A stretch of 5,279 bases of DNA from Clostridiales bacterium (GCA_012521525.1 JAAYMG010000175.1:1-5279), one strand, 5' to 3'. Shown: positions 1 through 5,279, counted from the stretch's first letter. Notes: generated by a model not told the origin, from the sequence alone. Numbers and translations: made by a program.

Positions 1-570
1 AAGCCACTTGTCGTTTCGACGTGGGGTTCCCTCGGCGCGCGGGAGATGAACAAAAAAATAGCCGAGTTTATAGCTTTGGAGGCAAAGACCGACCGGTTCT
101 ACCATATCCACGCTACAGGCAGATTCGGTTGGAGATGGATGCCGGATTACGTCAGGAAACTCGGTGTAGACCTGTCGGAACACACGAATATCGATATGCG
201 GGAATATATATATGATATGCCCGTCGTGATGGCGGCGGCGGACCTGGTCATTTGCAGGGCGGGAGCCTCGACCCTGAGCGAGATCATTGCGTCTGCGACC
301 CCGGCCATCATCGTTCCCTCGCCGAATGTGGCCGAAAACCACCAGGAAATGAATGCCCGTGCACTTGAGAAGGTTGGCGGTGCCGTTGTGATCCTTGAAA
401 AGGATTGCACCGGAGCGAAACTCTATGAAATGGCGACCAAAATGCTGGAGGATAAAAACCTTCTGGAATCCATATCTTCGAAATTGAGGGAGATCGCGGT
501 ACTCGATTCCGCAGAACGGATTTATTCTGTTATTTGCTCACTTTACAGGGACAAAAAGAAAAACGCGTAA
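1..570 (+). CDS. murG: MurG, UDP-GlcNAc:lipid I GlcNAc transferase (C-terminal half, 5' end cut by window)
   Basis: MurG transfers GlcNAc from UDP-GlcNAc to lipid I on the cytoplasmic face of the membrane, giving lipid II. The frame is open from base 1 to a TAA at 568-570, so 189 residues are seen; the family is usually about 355-370 residues, so roughly the N-terminal half (acceptor and membrane-binding domain) lies outside. The fragment opens with STWGSLGA (residues 6-13 here), matching the glycine-rich loop at the start of the C-terminal GT-B domain. The UDP-GlcNAc-binding signature is complete: CRAGASTLSEI (85-95, with Glu94 at the position of the ribose-contacting Glu), then P-x-I-I-V-P-S-P and NHQEMNA (113-119). 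An ATG at 46 is internal, not a start. The gene reads in the same direction as murA downstream. Recognition rests on motifs and is firm. Confidence 0.95.
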   Translation, partial: KPLVVSTWGSLGAREMNKKIAEFIALEAKTDRFYHIHATGRFGWRWMPDYVRKLGVDLSEHTNIDMREYIYDMPVVMAAADLVICRAGASTLSEIIASATPAIIVPSPNVAENHQEMNARALEKVGGAVVILEKDCTGAKLYEMATKMLEDKNLLESISSKLREIAVLDSAERIYSVICSLYRDKKKNA

Positions 571-581
571 AAAATCCAAAA

Positions 582-661
582 ATTAACCGATTCCAAGGTA
601 TTCGCATATGATGTTTTGAGCGTAACCCAACACGCGCAAAACAGTAGGCGTACCGGTTAAT
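582..661. repeat. 8-bp inverted repeat in murA leader
   Basis: ATTAACCG (582-589) and its exact reverse complement CGGTTAAT (654-661) lie 64 bases apart in the murG-murA gap. The left arm coincides with the candidate -35 element and the right arm lies 26 bases before the murA start. An 8-bp match in about 117 bases can arise by chance, so a role is only a suggestion. Confidence 0.4.
583..612 (+). promoter_or_regulatory. Candidate sigma-A promoter for murA
   Basis: TTAACC (583-588, 4 of 6 to the -35 consensus) and TATGAT (607-612, 5 of 6 to the -10 consensus) are separated by 18 bases. Transcription would begin near 619 and give a leader of about 70 bases before murA. The -10 is good and the -35 only fair, and there is no TG extension. 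It lies in the only sizeable gap between murG and murA, which supports it. murA could also be read from further upstream, because no terminator is seen after murG. Confidence 0.45.
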
Positions 662-676
662 GGGACGCCGGAATGC

Positions 677-681
677 GGAGG
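677..681 (+). promoter_or_regulatory. Ribosome binding site deciding the murA start
   Basis: GGAGG stands 6 bases before the ATG at 688. This favours that start over the in-frame ATG at 673, which has no Shine-Dalgarno sequence before it and would place this site inside the gene. Confidence 0.9.
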
Positions 682-687
682 AATCCT

Positions 688-1959
688 ATGGATACGTTTG
701 TAATCGGCGGGGGAAACCGGCTGTACGGAACCACCAGGGTACAGGGAGCAAAAAACAGTGTGTTGCCAATACTTGCAGCCTCAATTTTGAACGGTGGGAT
801 TTCGGAAATAAGCAATTGTCCGGATCTGACCGATGTCACTTGCACTCTGCGAATATTGCGGCATCTCGGCTGCGAGGCGTATCGCGACGGAGATGTCATA
901 TACGTAGACTCCTCCGGTATGAACAAAAACAGCATTTCAGACCGGCTGATGCGTGAGATGCGGTCCTCGATCATATTCATGGGGGCTATACTCGCACGGA
1001 CCGGAAGCGCTATCATCAGCTACCCGGGCGGATGCAACCTTGGCGCCCGTCCTATCGACCTCCACCTGTGGGCCCTGAGGGAGCTTGGCGCCACGATCGA
1101 CGAAGTGGGCGGATATATCGTCTGCAAGGCCGACAAGCTCGTTGGCAAAGACATATACCTGTCGATACCGAGTGTGGGGGCTACGGAAAATATCATGCTT
1201 GCAGCCACTGCGGCTCAAGGGACCACAAGGATACATAATGCCGCCAGGGAGCCTGAAATCGCCGATTTGCAGGCTTATCTGCGGGCGGCGGGAACAAATG
1301 TGACCGGTGCGGGAACTTCTACCATCCAGATCGAAGGCGGGAGCCGTCTGCGTGACGTGAAACACCGGATCATACCGGACAGGATCGTTACGATCACTTA
1401 TATGGCTGCCACGGCGGCGGCGGGCGGAGAAGTGACTATTGAAGGCGTTGAGCCGCAACACATATCTGCAGTGACATCCGTGATGCGTGAGGCAGGCTGC
1501 GTGATCCGCGAAGAGCGTGACAGGATCCATATAAGATCCGACCGAAGGCTTCGTGCCGTAAAACCGATCAGGACCATGCCATATCCGGGATTTCCCACGG
1601 ATGCACAGTCACCCCTGATGGCTGTCATGTGTACTGCTGAGGGAACAAGCGTCTTTGTCGAAAACATCTTTGAGAACCGCTACCGCTGCGCAAGCGAGCT
1701 GATGCGGATGGGAGCGGATATCCGCATAGAGGGCAGAGTGGCCGTGGTATGCGGAGTGCCGAAGCTTTATGGGACCAAAGTCGCCGCAACCGAACTGAGA
1801 GGCGGTGCCGCTCTTGTGATCGCTGCCCTGGGTGCCGAAGGAGAATCGGAAGTGTCGGGCATAGAGCATATTGAACGGGGATATGAAAAGCTCGATGTGG
1901 TGTTGAAAGGACTTGGTGCAAATATTGAAAGGAAAACAGTCAGCGTACCGGAGGAATAG
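688..1959 (+). CDS. murA: MurA, UDP-N-acetylglucosamine 1-carboxyvinyltransferase
   Basis: MurA transfers enolpyruvate from PEP to UDP-GlcNAc, the first committed step of peptidoglycan synthesis, in the cytoplasm. The protein is 423 residues, close to the usual 417-430. From the start at 688, Lys22 falls in VQGAKNSVLP, matching the catalytic Lys22. The active-site loop is PGGCNLGARPIDLH with Cys116 at the position of Cys115, the residue attacked by fosfomycin, and Arg121 follows in GARP. GFPTDAQSP carries the catalytic Asp (Asp305 in E. coli), and LRGGAALV near the end carries the conserved Arg (Arg397 in E. coli). The cysteine means fosfomycin sensitivity is expected at this enzyme (inference). 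Many Firmicutes carry two MurA copies; this is the one in the dcw cluster. Its end overlaps the ribosome binding site of ftsQ, and the two genes are 6 bases apart, so they are probably co-transcribed. Confidence 0.97.
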   Translation: MDTFVIGGGNRLYGTTRVQGAKNSVLPILAASILNGGISEISNCPDLTDVTCTLRILRHLGCEAYRDGDVIYVDSSGMNKNSISDRLMREMRSSIIFMGAILARTGSAIISYPGGCNLGARPIDLHLWALRELGATIDEVGGYIVCKADKLVGKDIYLSIPSVGATENIMLAATAAQGTTRIHNAAREPEIADLQAYLRAAGTNVTGAGTSTIQIEGGSRLRDVKHRIIPDRIVTITYMAATAAAGGEVTIEGVEPQHISAVTSVMREAGCVIREERDRIHIRSDRRLRAVKPIRTMPYPGFPTDAQSPLMAVMCTAEGTSVFVENIFENRYRCASELMRMGADIRIEGRVAVVCGVPKLYGTKVAATELRGGAALVIAALGAEGESEVSGIEHIERGYEKLDVVLKGLGANIERKTVSVPEE

Positions 1960-1965
1960 CAAATC

Positions 1966-2766
1966 ATGGCGATGAGGAAGAGTAAGGACGGGAGGGGAAG
2001 AACATCCGTCAGAAGCCGCGGCGGGCCGGGGTGTCTGTCGGTCATTTTCCTTATCCTTTTCGTCCTTGCCGCCGCGGCTTCCACCGTCGCCATTTTTTTC
2101 AAAATCAGGCGTATCGAGGTGGTCGGAAACCAGCGCTATACCTTCGATCAGATATGCTCGTCGGCGGAGATAGAAGTTGGGGACAACCTTATCTTCTTAA
2201 ACAAGTTCGAAAAAATAAGCAATATCTTCTCAAGGCTTCCATATGTCGATGAAGTGAAGATGAGCCGGCGGCTGCCGGACACTCTCCTCATAGAAGTAAA
2301 GGAATGCGTGGCCGTAGCCGCGTTTGATGACGGGGACGGTCACTGGCTGATATCGGAAGACGGAAAAGTGCTCGAGCGGGTCAGACTGCTCCCGAAGGAG
2401 CACCTGATCCGGATCGAAGGGGCGGGCCTGAAAAGCCCGCAGCCCGGAAAAAAAGCAGGCATCGGAGGGGATGAAGAGGACGGGGAAATGAAATTCAGCG
2501 CAATGGTTGAAGCATTGAGAGCCATCATGGATTCAACGATCGCGGAGGATGTGGACATGCTCGATATCGGGAAGGTCTACAACGTAGAGTTTCATTATCT
2601 GGGGCGTTTCAAAGTCAGGCTTGGAATGCCCGAACACCTGGATTACAAGATCGATTGCCTCAAAGAGATCGTAAACGGATATCTGGGCCCCGGAGACAAA
2701 GGCACGATCGACCTTTCCGAGCTTATGGACGGCAAACCTGCCAGGTTTATTCCGGAAAACCAATAA
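1966..2766 (+). CDS. ftsQ: FtsQ/DivIB, cell division membrane protein
   Basis: FtsQ/DivIB is a single-pass membrane protein of the divisome that works with FtsL and FtsB/DivIC. The 266-residue product has a basic cytoplasmic tail (about 1-22, many Arg and Lys), one hydrophobic segment (about 23-45) and an extracellular part. A POTRA domain begins at about 47 with IRRIEVVGNQRYT and runs to about 113; its RLPYVDEVKMSRRLPDTLLIEV stretch (about 90-111) is the family hallmark. The beta domain follows, ending in GTIDLSELMDGKPARF. A charged, Gly-rich stretch near 160-170 (GKKAGIGGDEEDGE) looks like a loop. The start at 1966 has GGAGG at 1950-1954, inside the end of murA, with a rather long 11-base spacer; an ATG at 1972 is a less likely alternative. 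ftsA, which often sits between ftsQ and ftsZ in other bacteria, is absent here. Confidence 0.93.
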   Translation: MAMRKSKDGRGRTSVRSRGGPGCLSVIFLILFVLAAAASTVAIFFKIRRIEVVGNQRYTFDQICSSAEIEVGDNLIFLNKFEKISNIFSRLPYVDEVKMSRRLPDTLLIEVKECVAVAAFDDGDGHWLISEDGKVLERVRLLPKEHLIRIEGAGLKSPQPGKKAGIGGDEEDGEMKFSAMVEALRAIMDSTIAEDVDMLDIGKVYNVEFHYLGRFKVRLGMPEHLDYKIDCLKEIVNGYLGPGDKGTIDLSELMDGKPARFIPENQ

Positions 2767-2811
2767 ACATATGGAAAACGATGTTTTTGCCAGAAAAAAT
2801 TTAATGAAGTA

Positions 2812-2840
2812 TTGACCTTGGCGCGCAAAAAAGGTACACT
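2812..2840 (+). promoter_or_regulatory. Sigma-A promoter of ftsZ
   Basis: TTGACC (2812-2817, 5 of 6 to consensus) and TACACT (2835-2840, 4 of 6) are separated by exactly 17 bases. Transcription would start near 2847 and leave a leader of about 100 bases before the ftsZ ATG. This is the best promoter in the window and implies that ftsZ and the lipoprotein gene can be expressed independently of murA-ftsQ. The left arm of a perfect inverted repeat lies in its spacer. Confidence 0.7.
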
Positions 2841-2922
2841 ATGCTTATATAACAGCTTATTATTACGGCATTTGTGGGATTAACAGTCGAATTTTGACGC
2901 GGATGCGTTGGATTTGCGCGCC
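2820..2922. repeat. Perfect 10-bp inverted repeat spanning the ftsZ promoter and leader
   Basis: GGCGCGCAAA (2820-2829) and its exact reverse complement TTTGCGCGCC (2913-2922) lie 83 bases apart. The left arm is in the spacer of the ftsZ promoter and the right arm is in the leader, 12 bases before the Shine-Dalgarno sequence. Each arm has a self-complementary GCGCGC core. The arrangement would suit two binding sites for one regulator, or a long-range stem in transcripts that read through from ftsQ. No known operator was recognised. Confidence 0.6.
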
Positions 2923-2934
2923 GGAATGATAATC

Positions 2935-2943
2935 AGGAGGAAG
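2935..2943 (+). promoter_or_regulatory. Ribosome binding site of ftsZ
   Basis: AGGAGGAAG, a near-perfect Shine-Dalgarno sequence, stands just before the ATG at 2949 (8 bases after AGGAGG). It fixes the start and predicts strong translation, as expected for the abundant FtsZ. Confidence 0.9.
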
Positions 2944-2948
2944 TAAGA

Positions 2949-4058
2949 ATGGCGTTTGACTTGGATATTGGGACAGATACAGTCGTAAATATAAAAGTAA
3001 TCGGTGTGGGCGGCGGAGGAAACAACGTCGTCAATCGCATGATCAATACAGGAATGCGTGGCGTGGAGTTCATTGCCATAAACACGGACAAGCAGGCCTT
3101 GAGAGCTTCCAGCGCGACTCAGAAGATACAGATAGGAGAAAAACTCACAAGGGGACAGGGGGCCGGTTCGGACCCGGAAGTAGGCCGGAAGTCCGCCGAA
3201 GAGAGCCGCGCTCTAATAGCGAAAGCTCTGGAAGGCACCCATATGGTATTCATAACAGCCGGTATGGGAGGCGGGACAGGCACGGGCGGTGCTCCCGTCG
3301 TTGCGGAAATCGCTCATGAAATGGGTATACTAACTGTCGGAGTAGTTACAAAGCCTTTCAAGTTTGAAGGCAAGGTGCGTATGGACCGTGCACTTGCCGG
3401 GATCGAAGAGCTCCGCAAGCGCGTCGATTCACTGGTTGTCATTCCAAATGAACGCCTGAAACATGTTTCGGAGCAGAAAATCACATTCCTCAATGCCTTT
3501 GAGATCGCCGACGACGTACTGCGTCAGGCTGTCCAAAGCATTTCGGACCTCATAAAGGTGCCCGGACTGATAAATCTCGACTTTGCGGACGTCACCGCAG
3601 TTATGCAGAATGCGGGATTTGCTCACATGGGTGTCGGCCGTGCCGCCGGAAAAGGAAAGGCGGAGGAGGCGGCAAGGACGGCCGTTCAGAGCCCGCTCCT
3701 CGAAACTTCCATCAACGGCGCAAGAGGTGTGCTGGTAAACGTGACGGGATCTATAGATCTTGCCCTTGAAGACGTTGAAATAGCGGCAAATCTCGTGCAG
3801 CAGGCGGCTCATCCGGACGCAAACATCATATTCGGCGCCTCATTTGACGAATCGCTTGAGGACGAGCTCAGGATCACCGTTATCGCGACCAACTTTGACA
3901 ACGGGACGGGCAAGGCTGAAAACCTCTACTCCGAAGTGAGCAAGGTCGCCACGAGTGCGCCTCCGGCGGCCGAGAAAGTAGAAACTGTCAGCGCCGATGC
4001 GCAGGATGAGGAAGAAGACCCGTTTGATAAAATATTCCAGATATTCAACAAGAAGTGA
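2949..4058 (+). CDS. ftsZ: FtsZ, cell division GTPase
   Basis: FtsZ is the tubulin-like GTPase that polymerises into the cytoplasmic division ring. At 369 residues it has the normal length. The GTP-binding domain starts with IKVIGVGGGGNNVVNRM (15-31), and the tubulin signature GGGTGTGG is intact at 107-114. The region FEGKVRMDRALAGIEEL (139-155) and the T7 synergy loop PGLINLDFADV (205-215, with Asp211 and Asp214 for GTP hydrolysis in the next subunit) are typical. The folded core ends at about 316. A short linker follows, rich in Ala, Glu and Asp. The tip is DPFDKIFQIFNKK (357-369), not the canonical D-I-P-x-F-L-R-R type peptide that binds FtsA or SepF. It has its own promoter and a strong ribosome binding site, and is followed 4 bases later by a lipoprotein gene. 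Confidence 0.98.
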   Translation: MAFDLDIGTDTVVNIKVIGVGGGGNNVVNRMINTGMRGVEFIAINTDKQALRASSATQKIQIGEKLTRGQGAGSDPEVGRKSAEESRALIAKALEGTHMVFITAGMGGGTGTGGAPVVAEIAHEMGILTVGVVTKPFKFEGKVRMDRALAGIEELRKRVDSLVVIPNERLKHVSEQKITFLNAFEIADDVLRQAVQSISDLIKVPGLINLDFADVTAVMQNAGFAHMGVGRAAGKGKAEEAARTAVQSPLLETSINGARGVLVNVTGSIDLALEDVEIAANLVQQAAHPDANIIFGASFDESLEDELRITVIATNFDNGTGKAENLYSEVSKVATSAPPAAEKVETVSADAQDEEEDPFDKIFQIFNKK

Positions 4059-4062
4059 GCGG

Positions 4063-4731
4063 ATGCTATTGTCCAGTAAAAGAAGGCTGACTGCGGCCGT
4101 TATCGTAATGGCACTGGTTTTTATGTTTTCATCATGCAAAAGCACAGGCACGGATAACGGGGCAACAGCCGCGCCGACTGCAAGTCCCCGACTTGAACGA
4201 TTTTATAACGGAGCTTACGGCATATCAGTGACCATACCCGATGGGTGGATCATAGCCGGCATCAACGAAACCAATATGACGGGCACGCCTGAGAGATCCG
4301 CGGACCCTGACGCCCTGGAAATAACACCTTACGATGACGCCGGTTCCGGCATACAGCTTATTGAGCTATGGAGCCGCGCGGATTCCGCAGACAAAGAGCA
4401 TGCGTCGCTGATGGTCTACATCGAAGTTTACGACGGACTGGACGAGCAGACTTATCTCGGGGCATTCGAAGAAGCCTATGCGGGATATTTCGACGGCTAT
4501 TACTCCACGCTCGTGTCGAGGGAAAATGCAGACATCGGCGGGAAAGCATTTACACGACTGCAGTATCTTACGCGGCTTCCTGACAGTGATGACGAATATT
4601 ATGAAGAGTACTATATCCGCAAACTTCAGGAAGGCGAGTTCCTTGTGCTTTGTGTCACCTACTGGGCCGGAAACCAGGTTTCCCGGGAAGATGCGGTCAC
4701 ATCTTTGAAATTTGTAGAAACCGAAACTTAA
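4063..4731 (+). CDS. Predicted lipoprotein of unknown function, next to ftsZ
   Basis: I do not recognise the family. The 222-residue product has a lipoprotein signal: basic MLLSSKRR, hydrophobic LTAAVIVMALVFM, then the lipobox FSSC with Cys25 (codon 4135-4137) as the likely lipidation site. A Ser/Thr/Ala/Pro-rich tether (to about 44) follows. The mature part is acidic and rich in Tyr; a segment YGISVTIPDGWIIAG near 52-66 resembles the Tyr-Gly-x-x-x-x-x-Pro-x-Gly-Trp pattern seen in many small secreted Firmicute proteins, which does not give a function. Another stretch, about 176-188, is very acidic (DSDDEYYEEYY). The start at 4063 is chosen because it gives a short, standard signal peptide; in-frame ATGs at 3997 and 4006 lie inside ftsZ and would add a long basic extension. 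The ribosome binding site is weak (GAAGTGA, 4052-4058), so translation is probably coupled to ftsZ. The strong terminator downstream closes the unit. Confidence 0.85.
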   Translation: MLLSSKRRLTAAVIVMALVFMFSSCKSTGTDNGATAAPTASPRLERFYNGAYGISVTIPDGWIIAGINETNMTGTPERSADPDALEITPYDDAGSGIQLIELWSRADSADKEHASLMVYIEVYDGLDEQTYLGAFEEAYAGYFDGYYSTLVSRENADIGGKAFTRLQYLTRLPDSDDEYYEEYYIRKLQEGEFLVLCVTYWAGNQVSREDAVTSLKFVETET

Positions 4732-4764
4732 GCGTTGTTATGCGTTTGCATCGCGCGTGATTGT

Positions 4765-4830
4765 ACCTGGTTTCTTTGTTTGATATCGTTCCAGGTTTCT
4801 TTGATATCGCATGGTTTCTGATGAATAGCG
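4765..4830. repeat. Short imperfect tandem repeat after the lipoprotein gene
   Basis: Three copies share GGTTTC: 4769-4788 (GGTTTCTTTG followed by TTTGATATCG), 4794-4809 (GGTTTCTTTGATATCG) and a degenerate 4813-4830 (GGTTTCTGATGAATAGCG). The first copy differs from the second by a 4-base TTTG duplication. ACCTGG (4765-4770) and CCAGGT (4791-4796) could also pair as a 6-bp stem around the first copy. The stretch is non-coding, between the lipoprotein stop and the terminator. It looks like slippage or local duplication; no known function is seen. Confidence 0.6.
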
Positions 4831-4857
4831 TTTTATGACTGTTTGGACAAAACAACA

Positions 4858-4901
4858 GGGACGATCACTCCGATCGACGGAATGTGATCGTCCCGGTTTT
4901 T
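4858..4901 (+). terminator. Strong rho-independent terminator between convergent genes
   Basis: GGGACGATCAC (4858-4868) pairs perfectly with GTGATCGTCCC (4884-4894), an 11-bp stem. Inside it TCCG (4869-4872) pairs with CGGA (4878-4881) around the loop ATCGA, leaving a 2-base bulge at 4882-4883. TTTTT follows at 4897-4901, with more T soon after. It ends the ftsZ-lipoprotein transcript. On the minus strand the stem is followed by TGTTGTTTTG, so it may also stop transcription coming from rex. Confidence 0.93.
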
Positions 4902-4948
4902 ATGTTTTCCGGTCACTTGTGCTGCGATATATCATTTCCGGCTATATA

Positions 4949-4978
4949 CCAAAGGAAGCACTGATCATCCTTCTTTGG
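4949..4978 (-). other. Hairpin just downstream of rex
   Basis: CCAAA (4949-4953) pairs with TTTGG (4974-4978), and after a bulged G at 4954, GAAG (4955-4958) pairs with CTTC (4970-4973), leaving an 11-base loop. It begins 7 bases after the rex stop codon. On the minus strand it is not followed by a T run, so it is not a standard terminator; it may protect the 3' end of the rex transcript or be chance. Confidence 0.35.
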
Positions 4979-4985
4979 CATATTA

Positions 4986-5279
4986 CTACGTTTCGTGTAT
5001 CATATAGCAGAGAGTCATCAGGCTGTCGTCAAAGTGTACGTTTTCGACCTTAAGGGAAACGTCCTCGGGGCGCAGATCACGGTTGGTAAAGTTCCATATT
5101 CCCTTAATTCCCAGCTTTTCAAGGCGGGAAGCCATCTCGACGGTGTCGGCGGACGGGACTGTCAGGACAGCCAGTTCGGGAGGGTCGGATCCGACGAAGC
5201 TTTCGAGCGTATCGATGTGATAGACGGGGATGTTGTTGATTTTCGAACCGACTGTTCCCGGGGCGACATCGAAGGCGGC
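4986..5279 (-). CDS. rex: Rex, redox-sensing transcriptional repressor (C-terminal part, 5' end cut by window)
   Basis: Rex senses the NADH/NAD+ ratio and represses fermentation and respiration genes when NADH is low. On the minus strand an open frame runs from the window edge to a TAG at 4988-4986, giving 97 residues with no start in the window; the whole protein is usually about 210 residues, so the DNA-binding winged helix and the glycine-rich NAD loop are outside. What is seen fits the Rossmann domain of Rex: AAFDVAPGTVGSKINNIPVY at the start, then LAVLTVPSADTVEMASRL, LGIKGIWNFTNRDLRPEDV (about 57-75) and VENVHFDDSLMTLCYMI at the end, the last being the C-terminal helix exchanged between subunits in Rex dimers. 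It converges on the ftsZ-lipoprotein unit. Its promoter and targets cannot be seen here. Confidence 0.9.
   Translation of the reverse strand, partial: AAFDVAPGTVGSKINNIPVYHIDTLESFVGSDPPELAVLTVPSADTVEMASRLEKLGIKGIWNFTNRDLRPEDVSLKVENVHFDDSLMTLCYMIHET

Noticed and set aside
616..645. Alternative murA promoter with TTGAGC
   Set aside because: At 17-18 bases downstream there is only AAACAG or AACAGT, a poor -10; the TTAACC/TATGAT pair is better.
673..687. Earlier ATG for murA
   Set aside because: No Shine-Dalgarno sequence precedes it, whereas GGAGG stands 6 bases before the ATG at 688, and that start places the catalytic Lys at the standard position 22.
2773..2791. Possible terminator after ftsQ
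   Set aside because: The stem is only a few A-T-rich pairs with a bulge and no T run follows it.
2894..2933. Second ftsZ promoter using TTGACG and GATAAT
   Set aside because: The two boxes are 28 bases apart, far from the 16-18 needed, and the GATAAT overlaps the ribosome binding site region.
3748..3759. 12-bp palindrome GATCTATAGATC in ftsZ
   Set aside because: It lies in a conserved coding stretch (GSIDL) and needs no other explanation.
3997..4062. Upstream start for the lipoprotein inside ftsZ
   Set aside because: It would add 22 mostly basic residues before an already complete signal peptide, and no ribosome binding site supports it; the start at 4063 fits better.
4910..4925. Rex operator-like TCAC/TTGTG near the rex 3' end
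   Set aside because: The half sites are in the wrong order and spacing for the TTGTGA-N6-TCACAA operator and lie downstream of rex.
4835..5053. 72-codon open frame on the plus strand
   Set aside because: It runs through the strong terminator and then antisense to rex, lacks a ribosome binding site and has no recognisable motif.
1..5279. CRISPR arrays, tRNA or rRNA genes, insertion sequences, phage or defence genes
   Set aside because: None seen on either strand by eye; the window is almost entirely housekeeping coding sequence.

Overview
The window is a piece of a division and cell wall (dcw) cluster from a Gram-positive bacterium, most likely a member of the Clostridia (Oscillospiraceae-like). 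This is inferred from the order murG-murA-ftsQ-ftsZ, a MurG with the WGSLGA variant of the glycine loop, a short DivIB-type FtsQ, strong GGAGG ribosome binding sites, and a Rex redox repressor. No species is assigned. All protein calls come from reading motifs, not from a database search.

Layout, left to right. Bases 1-570 hold the C-terminal half of MurG, cut by the window edge. A 117-base gap follows, with a candidate promoter and an 8-bp inverted repeat. MurA (688-1959) is followed after 6 bases by FtsQ/DivIB (1966-2766). A 182-base gap then carries a convincing sigma-A-type promoter (TTGACC-N17-TACACT), a perfect 10-bp inverted repeat and a leader of about 100 bases. FtsZ (2949-4058) is followed after only 4 bases by an unrecognised lipoprotein (4063-4731). 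The 254-base stretch 4732-4985 has no gene. It holds a short tandem repeat, a strong rho-independent terminator (4858-4901) and a second hairpin. The last 294 bases are the C-terminal part of rex on the minus strand, convergent with the rest.

Functionally, MurA makes the first committed precursor of peptidoglycan. MurG adds GlcNAc to lipid I to give lipid II. FtsQ/DivIB is part of the membrane divisome, and FtsZ forms the cytoplasmic ring that places wall synthesis at mid-cell. The lipoprotein would be anchored outside the membrane and is probably co-transcribed with ftsZ.

No new enzymatic system is visible; the genes are mostly housekeeping. The points most worth a second look are non-coding: an 8-9 base motif (CGCGCAAA/A) that occurs once in the murA leader and twice, in opposite orientation, around the ftsZ promoter; the non-canonical C-terminal tip of FtsZ; and the lipoprotein tightly linked to ftsZ.
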